Notes: a model not told the origin generated them from the letters alone. 64,000 nt of DNA from Opitutus sp. (GCA_024998815.1 JACEUQ010000001.1:682001-746000); one strand, 5' to 3'; counted from the stretch's first letter, positions 46,033-55,977 are shown. Translations and numbers: made by a program.

Positions 46033-47334
46033 ATGCGCCGCGTCCTCATCATCAGTCCGCATTTCGCGCCCACCAACGCGCCGGACATGCAGCGCGCCCG
46101 CTTGGCGATCCCCTACTTGAAGGCGTTGGGCTGGGAGCCGGTGGTGCTGGCCATTGCACCCGAATTCATCGAGGGCGGTGTGCTTGATCCCCTGATGGAG
46201 TCCACCTATCCGGCCGACACGCGGATTGTGCGGGTGCGTGGAATCTCGCCCAAATTCACCCGCTGGGCTGGCATTGGCAGCCTGTGGCTGCGCTGCGGGC
46301 GGGCGTTTCGCGCTGCCGGTGATCACTTATTGCGAACGGAGAAATTCGACCTGGTTTTTTTCACCACCACTCAGTTCGACGCCTTCACGCTCGGCCCGCG
46401 CTGGAAGCGCCGCTTTGGCGTACCTTACGTACTCGATTACCAAGACCCCTGGGTGAACGACTACTACGCGCGCACCCGCACCCGGCCACCCGGCGGAGCC
46501 TTGAAATTCGGCTTTTCGCAATGGTGTGCCAAACGTCAGGAACCAGAGGTGTTGCGACAGGCCTCCGGCGTCATCGCCGTGTCCGATGCCTATGCTAAAA
46601 CCCTGGCGGCAGCCTATCCGTGGTTTCACACCGCGCGCGTGAAACTGATCCCCTTCGGCGCTGCCGCCCAGGACATCGAAATAGCCCGTCGGCATCGCCC
46701 CGCTAACCCGCTGGTCGATTTTTCGGATGGTCTCTTTCACCATATCTACGCCGGCCGATGTGGTCCGGACATGACCATTTCGCTCACCTCGATTTTTCGC
46801 GCTTTTAAAGTATTCCTCGCGACCCACCCCGCAGAGGCCAAACGCATCCGCTTCCACTTCATCGGCACCGACTACGCACCACCGCCGCTGGGCCGAGAGT
46901 GGGCCCTGCCCATCGCGAAAGCCGAAGGGGTGGCTGAATTCGTTAGCGAACAGTGCTACCGGGTCCCCTATTTCGACGCGCTCTATTACCTTGTTAACGC
47001 CGACGCCCTGCTCGCTGTGGGCTCCAATGATCCGACCTACAGCGCGTCCAAGATCTTCCCCTACATTCTGGCCGAACGACCCATGGTGGTAATCTTCAAC
47101 CAACAAAGCCCGATCCTCGCCATTGCACGTCAGGCCGAGTGCGGACAACGCTTCAGTTTCAAAACCTACGACGACATCGACACCCTTGCTGAGCAAATAA
47201 ACCTCGCGTGGTTTCAAGGTGGCGGGATGCGCAAAGTCAGTCCGGTTAATCCCGTCGCCTTTGCACCCTTCACTGCCGCCAGCATGACGCAACAGTTGGC
47301 TGACTGCTTTGAGTCAGCCGTACGGTCCGGATAA
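46033..47334 (+). CDS. Glycosyltransferase (GT4-like)
   Basis: 433 residues. VLIISPHFAPTNAPDMQRARL and a central VLDYQDPWVNDYY match the N-terminal domain of GT4-like proteins, and ASKIFPYILAERPMVVIF the C-terminal donor site. E-x7-E is not seen. It starts at ATG 46033 soon after the methyltransferase; an extended frame from 45805 overlaps that gene and is rejected. Confidence 0.85.
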   Translation: MRRVLIISPHFAPTNAPDMQRARLAIPYLKALGWEPVVLAIAPEFIEGGVLDPLMESTYPADTRIVRVRGISPKFTRWAGIGSLWLRCGRAFRAAGDHLLRTEKFDLVFFTTTQFDAFTLGPRWKRRFGVPYVLDYQDPWVNDYYARTRTRPPGGALKFGFSQWCAKRQEPEVLRQASGVIAVSDAYAKTLAAAYPWFHTARVKLIPFGAAAQDIEIARRHRPANPLVDFSDGLFHHIYAGRCGPDMTISLTSIFRAFKVFLATHPAEAKRIRFHFIGTDYAPPPLGREWALPIAKAEGVAEFVSEQCYRVPYFDALYYLVNADALLAVGSNDPTYSASKIFPYILAERPMVVIFNQQSPILAIARQAECGQRFSFKTYDDIDTLAEQINLAWFQGGGMRKVSPVNPVAFAPFTAASMTQQLADCFESAVRSG

Positions 47335-47348
47335 TCCCGCCAAGCCCG

Positions 47349-48890
47349 ATGAAAGCGCGCCTGCAAGTCCTCGATCGTTACACCCAAATCAGCGAATTGG
47401 GCGGGGTGGTGCGCGGGGTGATCCAGCGAGGGGTAATTCCCTTGATCCTGGCCGCCGTGCTGGTGCCGGCGTACTTTTTTTTCAAAAACGATTCCAGTTG
47501 GCTCGCCCTCGCTGCGATGGGGTTCAGCACCGTACTGGCGCTGGGCATCTGGCAGAGTAAGGCGGTTGGGTTACCGCTACTGCCAATGATGGCCGCGCAG
47601 CACCTGGCGGCCTATGGCATACCGCTGTTATCCCGAAATGAAACGCTGGAGCGGTATTCGAGCGCGTCCATTACCCAGGCGGGGGTCGAGGTGGGCGTAT
47701 TCATTGTCACCCTGGCGCTCGCTTGGCGGTTCGGCATGGAGCTTTTTCGCCCGCGTCCAACCCAATGCTACGCACTCAGTGCTTTTGCCAAAAACGAAGA
47801 CCGAACCCGCAGGGTCGGCGGCATCGTTTTAATCCTGATTGCGACCGGCTACAATGTGCTCAGCAGCCTGCAACTCATCGATTTTATCCTCGGGCTATTA
47901 CCCGACGGCACTTACTCCATTTTTACCGCCAGCATCAAGTCGGTCACCATGGCGGGTTATTTTGTAGTCGCGATGAGTCTGGGCTCGGGCGAGGGAAAAA
48001 CAGGCATCCGGCTGTTGTTTTGGGGCACGCTCATCCTCAACGCCGTGATCATGGCGTCAGGCATTCTCCTCTCGACGGTGACCAACCTGTTTGCCGCAGT
48101 GGTGCTCGGGTTGTTTTGGAGCTCAGGCCGCCCCCCTTGGCGCTTTTTGATATTGGCAACCCTGCCCTTGGCGCTGCTTCACCTCGGCAAATTTGAAATG
48201 CGCGAACGCTACTGGGGCGAACGGGCCCAAGAAACCTTCAACCCCACGCTCCAAAACCTGCCGAAATACTACGGTGAATGGCTCGATTCGAGCCTTAGCA
48301 ACCTTTCCGGATCTGGAGCCAATCAATCCGGCTTCGTGCAGGAAAAAAAGAGCCCGAGCTCGCTCCTGGCCCGCGTGGACAACCTGCAAAATCTGCTCTT
48401 CGCCATCGAAGCCATCGAAGGCCAATCGCTGCCCACACTCGGCGGGGCCACCTACCGTTTGATCCCCCCGTTGCTGATCCCGCGGATTTTATGGCCCGAC
48501 AAACCGCGCACCCATGAAGGTCAGATCATGCTCAACGTTCACTTCGGACGCCAGGGGATCGCCGACACGTTTAACACGTATATTGCCTGGGGGCTTCTGC
48601 CGGAAGCCTATGGCAATTTCGGGTCGATCTGGGGCGGGGTTATTCTCGGTTTAGGCTTGGGACTTTTTTTCGCTTGGGCGGAAGTCATCACCGCCACCAA
48701 ACCGCTGCTCTCGCTGGAAGGCCTGATCACGTTCGCCCTGTTCATGGAGTTAACTGTCTCATTCGAGAATGTGGCCAGCGTGCTGATCACCGCGCTGTTT
48801 CAATCCGGCGTGATTATCGCCCTGGCCTGCATCCCGTTTGTTTACCGGACGTGGGTCATTCGCCCGGAATCGGAGGCGGTGGAATCGTGA
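47349..48890 (+). CDS. Polytopic membrane protein, putative Wzy-like polysaccharide polymerase
   Basis: 513 residues with roughly ten to twelve transmembrane helices and a large loop (about residues 290-385), the topology of O-antigen polymerases. IPRILWPDKPRTHEGQ and AYGNFGSIWGGVILG resemble blocks in oligosaccharide repeat-unit polymerases of exopolysaccharide loci. No catalytic motif is well conserved in such proteins, so assignment rests on topology and context. It overlaps the next gene by a base or so. Confidence 0.75.
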   Translation: MKARLQVLDRYTQISELGGVVRGVIQRGVIPLILAAVLVPAYFFFKNDSSWLALAAMGFSTVLALGIWQSKAVGLPLLPMMAAQHLAAYGIPLLSRNETLERYSSASITQAGVEVGVFIVTLALAWRFGMELFRPRPTQCYALSAFAKNEDRTRRVGGIVLILIATGYNVLSSLQLIDFILGLLPDGTYSIFTASIKSVTMAGYFVVAMSLGSGEGKTGIRLLFWGTLILNAVIMASGILLSTVTNLFAAVVLGLFWSSGRPPWRFLILATLPLALLHLGKFEMRERYWGERAQETFNPTLQNLPKYYGEWLDSSLSNLSGSGANQSGFVQEKKSPSSLLARVDNLQNLLFAIEAIEGQSLPTLGGATYRLIPPLLIPRILWPDKPRTHEGQIMLNVHFGRQGIADTFNTYIAWGLLPEAYGNFGSIWGGVILGLGLGLFFAWAEVITATKPLLSLEGLITFALFMELTVSFENVASVLITALFQSGVIIALACIPFVYRTWVIRPESEAVES

Positions 48891-50071
48891 TGCAGGCTCC
48901 GCCCCAGCGACTCGCGGTGGTCGTTTCCCACCCGATCCAATACTATGCCCCGTGGTTCCGGTGGATGACCGCCCGTGGCTGGACGTTGCGGGTATTTTAC
49001 CTGTGGGACGCCGGTGTCGCCGAGCACAGGGACCGCGAGTTTGGGCGCACCATTGTCTGGGACGTGGACCTGCTCTCCGGTTATGAAGCGGAATTTGTGC
49101 CCAACATTGCCCGCGAGCCCGGCACGCACCACCTGCGTGGCCTGAACAACCCCGAACTCGGCGCCCGCCTGCGCGCGTGGCAACCCGACGCCATCCTGCT
49201 GTTCGGCTACAAATACCTAACCCACCTGCGCCTGCTGCTGGCCCCGCCGGCCCCCGTGATTTTCCGGGGCGACTCCCACCTGCTCGGTGCCCCCGCGCCC
49301 CGTTGCCTCAAACGCTGGGCACTCCGGCTCGTCTATGGTCGCTGCGCGGCGATCACCTACGTTGGCCAGGCCAATCGCGATTACTTCCGCGCCTTCGGCG
49401 TGAAACCCGAGAAACTGTTTCACGGGCCCCATTGTGTCGATGCAGACCATTTCACACCCACATCTGAAACCCGTGCGACCGCCGAAACCCTGCGGGCTTC
49501 GCTCGGATTGAATGGCAAACGCATCGTGCTGTTTGCAGGAAAACTCATTCCGAAAAAACGCCCCCTCGAACTTCTTCAAGCGTTTCTTGAACTGGCAGAC
49601 GCGAACGCCGCCTTGGTGATCGTCGGCGAAGGCAGCGAACGGTCCGCCTTGCAACAACTGGCGGCATCTCGCCCGGAGAGTTGCGTGCGCTTTCTACCTT
49701 TTGCCAACCAAAGCGAAATGCCCTCCCGCTACCTGCTGTCCGATGTGTTCGTTCTACCCTCGGGTGGTCCCGAAGAAACCTGGGGGCTCGTGGTCAATGA
49801 AGCCATGCACGCCGGCGTGCCCTGCCTGGTCAGCGACCGGGTCGGTTGTCAGCGCGACTTGGTCACCGAGGGTGAAACCGGCTGGGTCTTTCCTGCGGAC
49901 GCGCCCCTCGGCCTGGAGTCGACGCTGCGGCGGGCGTTGCTCGCAACGGCGCGGGACGCCGAGGGCTTTCGCCAGCGCGTAATCAAGCGCATCGCCGGCT
50001 ACACCTACGCCACCGCCACCGCCGGGCTGGCCCAAGCCGTGCACTCAGTGGGAAACCGCCGGGTGGTTTAA
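48890..50071 (+). CDS. Glycosyltransferase family 4
   Basis: 393 residues. VVVSHPIQYYAPWFRWM is typical of a GT4 subgroup, KLIPKKRPLELLQAF marks the start of the donor domain and EETWGLVVNEAMHAGVPCL carries E-x7-E. ATG 48890 shares its first base with the end of the polymerase gene. The substrate is unknown. Confidence 0.92.
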   Translation: MQAPPQRLAVVVSHPIQYYAPWFRWMTARGWTLRVFYLWDAGVAEHRDREFGRTIVWDVDLLSGYEAEFVPNIAREPGTHHLRGLNNPELGARLRAWQPDAILLFGYKYLTHLRLLLAPPAPVIFRGDSHLLGAPAPRCLKRWALRLVYGRCAAITYVGQANRDYFRAFGVKPEKLFHGPHCVDADHFTPTSETRATAETLRASLGLNGKRIVLFAGKLIPKKRPLELLQAFLELADANAALVIVGEGSERSALQQLAASRPESCVRFLPFANQSEMPSRYLLSDVFVLPSGGPEETWGLVVNEAMHAGVPCLVSDRVGCQRDLVTEGETGWVFPADAPLGLESTLRRALLATARDAEGFRQRVIKRIAGYTYATATAGLAQAVHSVGNRRVV

Positions 50072-50103
50072 CGATTGCCCTGCTCCGAGCCCCTCAAAAA
50101 ACT

Positions 50104-50679
50104 TTGCGCGTGGCCCCTCCCCCATCCACCCCCTATCTCGGCGAAGGCAACGTCTGCCCCAACCCCCGCCGCGAAATCGCGCGACGCTACCTGTGGGCCG
50201 CCGTGCAACACTCCCTATTCCGCTGGAGTCCGCGCGGGCTGCACTGCTTCCGCATCGCGCTCCTGCGCCTGTTCGGCGCCACCATTCCCGCCAACGGCCA
50301 GGTGCGCATTTACCCGACGGCCCAGGTGATTTATCCGTGGAAACTCACCTGCCAGGCCCGCGTGATGATCGGCCCCCATGTTAACCTTTATAATCTCGCG
50401 CCCGTGACGCTCGGCTACGGCGTGCAACTGAGCCAGTCGGTCCACCTCTGCGCCGGCACCCACGACTACCTGCGCTGGGCCATGCCTCTGGTGGCGCAAC
50501 CGATCAAAATCGAGGCCAACGCCTGGCTCGGGGCCGAGGTTTTTGTGGGACCGGGAGTGACCATCGGCGAACTCGCCGTCATCGGGGCGCGCTCCGTGGT
50601 CGTCAAAGACCAGCCCGCCCGCATGGTGTGCGCCGGCAACCCCTGCCGCCCACTCAAGCCCCGCCCCGAGCCGCAATGA
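50104..50679 (+). CDS. Left-handed beta-helix acyltransferase (WcaF-like)
   Basis: 191 residues. The N-terminal helical region (ARRYLWAAVQHSLFRWSPRG) is followed by hexapeptide repeats such as VMIGPHVNLYNLAPVTLG and AWLGAEVFVGPGVTIGE, ending VVVKDQPARMVCAGNPCRP. This matches putative colanic-acid O-acetyltransferases. It would acetylate a sugar in the cytoplasm. The start is either TTG 50104 or GTG 50110; no ATG fits. Confidence 0.88.
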   Translation: MRVAPPPSTPYLGEGNVCPNPRREIARRYLWAAVQHSLFRWSPRGLHCFRIALLRLFGATIPANGQVRIYPTAQVIYPWKLTCQARVMIGPHVNLYNLAPVTLGYGVQLSQSVHLCAGTHDYLRWAMPLVAQPIKIEANAWLGAEVFVGPGVTIGELAVIGARSVVVKDQPARMVCAGNPCRPLKPRPEPQ

Positions 50680-50983
50680 AGAGGTTCTTCGACACTTTTA
50701 GCGGGTGGATTGGCAGCGAAAGCGGCAGCCTGAATGGTATCACAGAGCCAAGCCGGAGCCCTGAAACAGAGGCCACGGAGTCAAACCGTTCAAAATCGGC
50801 AACAACCTCACGATTAAGGAACGAGTTTACAGGCCAGGCTGAGTCCGAGCAGTTCGGCGATTTTGAGCCAACGAAGTCGTTAAGGCCTCCCTGTCTGCGC
50901 TCTGTGAGCTGGGCTCCGTGGACTCCGTGTAACCTGCTGATGTTTTTTCATCCTGGCAACCCACCGAAATCGTCGAGTAGCCC
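50680..50983. repeat. Intergenic region with an inverted-repeat element, CACGGAGTC class
   Basis: About 300 bases. CACAGAGCCAAGC and GCCACGGAGTC (50741-50783) return as GCTCTGTGAGCTGGG and CCGTGGACTCCGTG (about 50899-50930), with an inner CAAAATCG/CGATTTTG pair. This folds as a long imperfect hairpin. A 103-codon frame from ATG 50676 runs through the repeat and is not considered a gene. Confidence 0.6.
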
Positions 50984-52111
50984 ATGAAGATCGCGCAAGT
51001 CGTCCCCAGTCTGCTCGCGCGCCATGGCGGCCCGTCCCGCTCCGTCCGTGGCCTCGCCTGCGGACTGGCCCAGATCGGCCATTCGGTCGACCTGCTCACC
51101 ACCGGCCCCCTCGAGACAGGCACCCACGCCGTCACCAGCCCGGCGCTCGACACTTTAAAAAACCACGCCTTCGCCCGCGATTTCCCCCAACTGCTGGCGC
51201 GTTCCAGCGCGCTGGACCGCCACCTCGCCGCGAACGCCTACACCGTGATTCACAACCACGGTCTCTGGCTGCGGCCCCTGCATTACGCCAACCTCACCGC
51301 GCGCAAATCGGCCGTCCCCTTGGTCATTTCACCGCGCGGCATGATGAGTCCGTGGGCCTGGCAACACCGGCGCTGGAAAAAGCGCCTCGCCTCCTGGCTC
51401 ATCCATCCCGGTGCGTTCGCGGGCGCCGCCGGCTGGCACGCCACCTGTGAGGCCGAGGCCGACGACATCCGCCGCCTCGGCTTCCGCCAGCCAATCTGCG
51501 TCGCCCCCAACGGCGTGGTGCCCCCAACGGCTGCGGCCGAGGCTGGCGAGGCTCAACCGTGGCGCGCGCGTCTACCCTCGCTGGCCGGTCGCCGCGTGGC
51601 GCTGTTTTACTCCCGCTTTCACGCGAAAAAGCGCGTGATCGAATTGATCGACCTCTGGTTGGCAAAACCCCGTGGCGACTGGGTGCTGCTCATCGCCGGC
51701 ATTCCCGAAGCCTACTCAGTTGACCAGCTCGACGCCTACGTTCTGCGCCACGGCGGCAGCGGCCGCATTTTGATACGGGACGGTGCCGGGCAACCACCGC
51801 CCTACGCCGCCTGCGATCTGTTTTTACTGCCATCGCATTCGGAAAACTTCGGCTTGGTCGTGGCCGAGGCGTTGGTGCGAGGCGTGCCCGTACTCACCAC
51901 CGATGGAACCCCGTGGCTGGAACTGGAAAAAGTGGGCGCTGGCCACTGCGTTCCCTGGGCTGACTTCGGCTCGGCGCTCGACGCGCTGCTCAACGAGCCA
52001 CGCGAGGCGTTAACCGCTTCCGGCGAACGCGGGCGCCGCTGGGCCTGCAAGACCTTCACCTGGCAAAAAACCGCGCGCACCCTAGCGGACTTTTACGCCT
52101 CACTCACCTAG
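50984..52111 (+). CDS. Glycosyltransferase family 4
   Basis: 375 residues. IAQVVPSLLARHGGPSRSVRGLA is the N-terminal GT4 motif with its glycine-rich loop; HNHGLWLRPLHYAN, SPRGMMSPWAW and the C-terminal SENFGLVVAEALVRGVPVL (E-x7-E) confirm it. The SPRGM block is common in enzymes of the same subgroup acting on lipid-linked glycans. A class II repeat begins at its stop codon. Confidence 0.93.
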   Translation: MKIAQVVPSLLARHGGPSRSVRGLACGLAQIGHSVDLLTTGPLETGTHAVTSPALDTLKNHAFARDFPQLLARSSALDRHLAANAYTVIHNHGLWLRPLHYANLTARKSAVPLVISPRGMMSPWAWQHRRWKKRLASWLIHPGAFAGAAGWHATCEAEADDIRRLGFRQPICVAPNGVVPPTAAAEAGEAQPWRARLPSLAGRRVALFYSRFHAKKRVIELIDLWLAKPRGDWVLLIAGIPEAYSVDQLDAYVLRHGGSGRILIRDGAGQPPPYAACDLFLLPSHSENFGLVVAEALVRGVPVLTTDGTPWLELEKVGAGHCVPWADFGSALDALLNEPREALTASGERGRRWACKTFTWQKTARTLADFYASLT

Positions 52112-52250
52112 TAGACCTTAACATGGATTTCATCGTATTAAACCAATTCAATTTGGCCGCGAAAGAGCGCAAAGAGCGCAAAGAAAAACACCCTGTATTT
52201 CTATGCGATCTCTGCGTTCCTTCGCGGCTAAAAGGATCGAAATATTCCAA
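52111..52250. repeat. Intergenic inverted-repeat element, GCCGCGAAAGAACGC class
   Basis: It begins at the stop codon of the preceding gene with GTAGACCTTAACATGGATTT, a variant of the class II end motif. Arms ATTTGGCCGCGAAAGAGCGC (about 52150) and GCGTTCCTTCGCGGCTAAAA (to about 52233) pair around the centre. Confidence 0.8.
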
Positions 52251-52306
52251 TGATATTGGCGGGGCAGACAGATGCGGAAACTCGAAGGTTACTGGCTACT
52301 AGCTGC

Positions 52307-53731
52307 ATGACGCATTCCCACGAGTCGCATCGGCTATCTTGGCTGGAAAAAACCGTGCTCGTTCATGTCGGCGCGCTGCTCCTGTTTTCGAGCTGGGCGT
52401 TTGGCGGTAACATCTGGTGGGCGCGGCTCACACTGTCGATTTGGGGCAGCCTCGCCCTGCCGCTGTGCATCGCCGCGTTTTTACAGGGCCACGGCCGAGG
52501 TCGGCACGCCCGCCGCAAGCTGGGGTGGTTGATCCCGCCCGCCCTATACGCCGGCCTGGTCTTCGCCAGCACCTACAACCCGAGCTTCGCCTCCACGTTC
52601 ATCGACGGCGGCCTGCTTTTAGCGCATAAGGGGGCCGCCCACCCGCAGTGGCCGAGCACGGTGAGCGCGGCGCAGTCGCTCGATTCGCTCTGGTTCGGGG
52701 CCGGCCTTTACCTCTCGGCTTTCAATCTGGCGGTGGTGATCCGCAGCCGGCGCGCGCTGCACTTTTTATTGATTCTCATCAGCGTAAACGCGGTGGCCCT
52801 CGCGGTGATGGGCACGGTGCAAAAGCTTTCTGCCGCCGGGTTCTACTTTGGCGCGGCCACTTCGCCCAATGCACGGTTCTTTGCCTCCTTCATTTATTAC
52901 AACCACTGGGGCGCTTTTATGGTGCTGTGTTTGGCGACAACCGCCGGACTGCTGTTTAACCAAGCGCGGCACCACCACGGGCGGGATATGTGGCAATCGC
53001 CCTTCAGCGCGGCGCTGGTCGGTTTCCTGTTCATCGCGATCAGCGGTCCGCTGAGCGCATCCCGGGCCGCCACCGTGATGTCGGCGTTCCTTGTGCTGGT
53101 GGCCACCGGGCATGCCCTGCTGCGGTTGGCCGCAGCCCGCCACCGCGCCCACCGCCCGCTCTGGCCCGCCGCCACCACCCTTTTGGCCGTGGTCACCCTG
53201 ACCATCGCCGCGGTCGCCTGGCTGGGTTTTCGTGGCATCAGCGAACGTTACCACCAAACTCAAATCGCCTTGGCACAGAACCAATCGCTGTGGGGTGAGC
53301 GCATGGCCGTCTATGCCGACACGGCCGAATTGGCGCGCCGCCAGCCCGTGTTTGGCTGGGGGCTGAACAGTTACGACATTGCCTTTCAGCTGGTCCGCCC
53401 GCGTCCACTACAAGCCAGCCGACAGTACGAAAATCACTATGCCACCGCCCACAACGACTGGCTGCAATCGCTGGCCGAAACCGGTCTGGTCGGCACCACG
53501 CTGCTAATACTAACGCTTGCCGTGCCCTTAGCGCATTTAACCCGCCGAAAACTCCGCCACCCGCTGGTCGCCTACCCCTTGCTCGGACTGGCCGTCGTCC
53601 TGCTTTATGCGCTGATCGAGTTCCCCTTTTCTTCGGGCGCCTTTCTGATCACCTTCTGGGTTTTGTTTTTCACCGCACTGCGCAAAGCCGAGCTTACCGT
53701 CGATACGCCGCCCCCGCCACAAGCCCCATGA
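52307..53731 (+). CDS. O-antigen ligase/polymerase family membrane protein
   Basis: 474 residues from ATG 52307 with about eleven hydrophobic helices. The periplasmic loop and following segment PVFGWGLNSYDIAFQLVRP and HNDWLQSLAETGLVG are the Wzy_C/O-antigen ligase signature, including the conserved His. It may ligate the polymer to its acceptor or polymerise repeat units. An ATG at 52250 would add 19 residues but lies at the end of the repeat element. It overlaps the next gene by four bases. Confidence 0.88.
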   Translation: MTHSHESHRLSWLEKTVLVHVGALLLFSSWAFGGNIWWARLTLSIWGSLALPLCIAAFLQGHGRGRHARRKLGWLIPPALYAGLVFASTYNPSFASTFIDGGLLLAHKGAAHPQWPSTVSAAQSLDSLWFGAGLYLSAFNLAVVIRSRRALHFLLILISVNAVALAVMGTVQKLSAAGFYFGAATSPNARFFASFIYYNHWGAFMVLCLATTAGLLFNQARHHHGRDMWQSPFSAALVGFLFIAISGPLSASRAATVMSAFLVLVATGHALLRLAAARHRAHRPLWPAATTLLAVVTLTIAAVAWLGFRGISERYHQTQIALAQNQSLWGERMAVYADTAELARRQPVFGWGLNSYDIAFQLVRPRPLQASRQYENHYATAHNDWLQSLAETGLVGTTLLILTLAVPLAHLTRRKLRHPLVAYPLLGLAVVLLYALIEFPFSSGAFLITFWVLFFTALRKAELTVDTPPPPQAP

Positions 53732-54573
53732 GCCATCAGCGGCCTATTTCCATCGTCATCCTGACCCTCAACGAGGAGCAAAATCTCCCGGCCTGCCTCG
53801 CCACCACCGCCGGCTGCGACGACGTGGTGGTGCTCGATTCCGGCTCGACCGACCGCACGGTTGAAATCGCGCGTGCGGCCGGAGCCCGGGTTTTTGTTAA
53901 CCCCTTCAAAAACTTCGCGCAGCAGCGCAACCACGCTCACGACGTGATCGCGTTCCGCCACGAGTGGGTGTTCCACCTCGACGCCGACGAAAAACTCTCG
54001 CCCGAGCTCATCGCCGAGTGCTCCGACTGCGCCACTTCGCCGGCGGCGGCGCAACTCGATGGTTTTTATGCCGCGCCCCGGATGTTTTTCCACGGCCGCT
54101 GGATTCCTCGCTGCACCGATTATCCGGCCTGGCAGGCGCGCTTCGTGAACACCCGCCGATTTCGCTTCATTGAAGTCGGCCACGGCCAGCGCGAAGCCCC
54201 GGGCCTGCGGCTCGGCCGGCTCTCGCACCCCTACGACCACAACCTCTCCTCGCAAAGTGACGCCGAGATCCGCGTCAAACACGCCCGCTACGCCAAGACC
54301 GAGGCCGCCGCGTTTATGGCCACGGCGCGCCCGGCCAACACGCTTTGGCGAGATCTGCGCGCACCCGATGCACTGGCCCGCCGCAGAGCGTTAAAAGAGG
54401 CCAGTTATCACCTGCCGGCCCGCGGTCTCCTGCGTTTTGTCTACCAGTACCTCCTGAGGCGCGGCTTTTTAGACGGTGCCCCCGGCCTAGTTTACTGCCG
54501 CTTACTCGCCGCTTACGAACAGGCGATTTCCGCCGAGCTGCGGGCCCTGCGCTCCGCAGCCCCAAAACGCTGA
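53728..54573 (+). CDS. Glycosyltransferase family 2, WaaE/KdtX-like
   Basis: 281 residues. SIVILTLNEEQNLPACLA, VVVLDSGSTDRT and FHLDADEKLSPEL give the GT2 core, and NFAQQRNHA and the C-terminal KHARYAKTEAAAFM are typical of the WaaE/KdtX subgroup that adds a hexose to the lipopolysaccharide inner core or related acceptors. The acceptor here is unproven. Coupled to the ligase gene upstream by a four-base overlap. Confidence 0.91.
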   Translation: MSHQRPISIVILTLNEEQNLPACLATTAGCDDVVVLDSGSTDRTVEIARAAGARVFVNPFKNFAQQRNHAHDVIAFRHEWVFHLDADEKLSPELIAECSDCATSPAAAQLDGFYAAPRMFFHGRWIPRCTDYPAWQARFVNTRRFRFIEVGHGQREAPGLRLGRLSHPYDHNLSSQSDAEIRVKHARYAKTEAAAFMATARPANTLWRDLRAPDALARRRALKEASYHLPARGLLRFVYQYLLRRGFLDGAPGLVYCRLLAAYEQAISAELRALRSAAPKR

Positions 54574-54621
54574 CCGCCCCCCCCGCAACTGTCCCGCCAC
54601 TCCCCCCTGCCCCCGCCCCGC

Positions 54622-55977
54622 ATGCACAAAAACCGCACCGTCGCCTACCTGCTGCTCTTCCTCGACGTGGGGTTGCTGGTGGCCGCCTTCAACTCCATCG
54701 CCTGGCTGCGCGGCATCTTGGCTAACAACGTCTGGATCTACACCCCGCTGCTCGCTCCCGCCGCGCTGTTAGTCACGACGTTTTTCCTCATCGACGCCTA
54801 CAATTCGAAGACCGACATGATGAGCCTCGACTACACCAGCGAGCACATCATCGCGGTACTTTCGGCCCTCATCTGCACCCTGCTGGTGACCTTCACGATC
54901 CTCCCCCAAGGTTATCCCCTCCAGCAGAGCCGCACCGTGATCGTACTCAGTTTTCTGGCCTGCATTCCCATCTCGCTGGCCTACCGCCGGGTCATTTATT
55001 CGCGCACCCACGCCTCTCGCAAAGGCCGCTCGCTGCTCTTCATCGGTGACGCCGAAAGCGCCGAAACCTTCGCCCAAGAGTGCACCCGCATGGGCTACCA
55101 GCAGCCCGTGATCTACGCCTCGCCCGAGGCTGAAACCGCCAGCGGCCCTGCATCCACGGCCCTTGACGAGGTCCTCGGGCAGATCGAAACCGGTGCCATC
55201 GAAATCGAGGCCATCGTGTTACGCGAAAACAACCGCGACCTGCGCACCCGCCTGTCGCTGCGCTTGGTGGACCTCTATTTCCACGCCGTGCCCACCTATA
55301 CCCTCGAGCTTTTTCATCAGGTGTATTGGCGCAAAATCCCGCTCTACCGCCTCAACCAAACCTGGCTGTTCCAGGAAGGCTTTAAAATCGCCCGTGAACC
55401 GGTGTTTAAGCACCTCAAGCGCTTCTCCGACATCGGCTTTTCGCTCGTTGCCCTGACGCTGGGTGCCCCGCTGTTTCTCGCCATCGCGCTGGCCATCTGG
55501 TGCGGTGACCGCGGGTCGGTCTTGTTTAGCCAGACGCGCATCGGCCAAAACCGCGTGCCCTTTCGCATCTACAAATTCCGCACCATGCGCCCCAACGACG
55601 GCGCCGACGCCTACACGACGGTGGGCGATATGCGCATCACCCGAGTCGGCAAATTCCTGCGCACCTACCGCCTCGATGAACTGCCGCAGATGCTCAACGT
55701 GCTGTTTGGCGACATGAGCCTGATCGGCCCCCGCGCCGAATGGGACAAACTGGTCACGGATTACGAGCAACAGATCCCCTGTTACCACTTCCGCCACCTG
55801 GTAAAACCCGGCATCACCGGCTGGGCCCAAGTTAACTACCCCTACGGCGCCAACATCGACGACACCCTGCGTAAGTTGGAATACGACCTCTACTACATCC
55901 GCCATTTCTCCTTTCAGATCGACGCCTCTATCGTCCTGAAAACCATTCACATCATGCTGTTTGGCAAAGGCCGGTAA
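54622..55977 (+). CDS. Polyprenyl glycosylphosphotransferase (initiating sugar transferase)
   Basis: 451 residues. About four N-terminal transmembrane helices (to ~residue 115), a Rossmann-like central domain, one more hydrophobic segment, and a C-terminal bacterial sugar transferase domain with YKFRTM, RLDELPQMLNVLFGDMSLIGPR and KPGITGWAQVNY. It transfers a sugar-1-phosphate from a nucleotide sugar to undecaprenyl phosphate, the first step of glycan assembly. It ends the polysaccharide locus. Confidence 0.95.
   Translation: MHKNRTVAYLLLFLDVGLLVAAFNSIAWLRGILANNVWIYTPLLAPAALLVTTFFLIDAYNSKTDMMSLDYTSEHIIAVLSALICTLLVTFTILPQGYPLQQSRTVIVLSFLACIPISLAYRRVIYSRTHASRKGRSLLFIGDAESAETFAQECTRMGYQQPVIYASPEAETASGPASTALDEVLGQIETGAIEIEAIVLRENNRDLRTRLSLRLVDLYFHAVPTYTLELFHQVYWRKIPLYRLNQTWLFQEGFKIAREPVFKHLKRFSDIGFSLVALTLGAPLFLAIALAIWCGDRGSVLFSQTRIGQNRVPFRIYKFRTMRPNDGADAYTTVGDMRITRVGKFLRTYRLDELPQMLNVLFGDMSLIGPRAEWDKLVTDYEQQIPCYHFRHLVKPGITGWAQVNYPYGANIDDTLRKLEYDLYYIRHFSFQIDASIVLKTIHIMLFGKGR

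Noticed and set aside
50676-50987. 103-codon frame starting with an ATGA overlap after the WcaF-like gene
   Set aside because: It runs through an intergenic inverted-repeat element, with no domain and Ser/Thr-rich random-looking composition.
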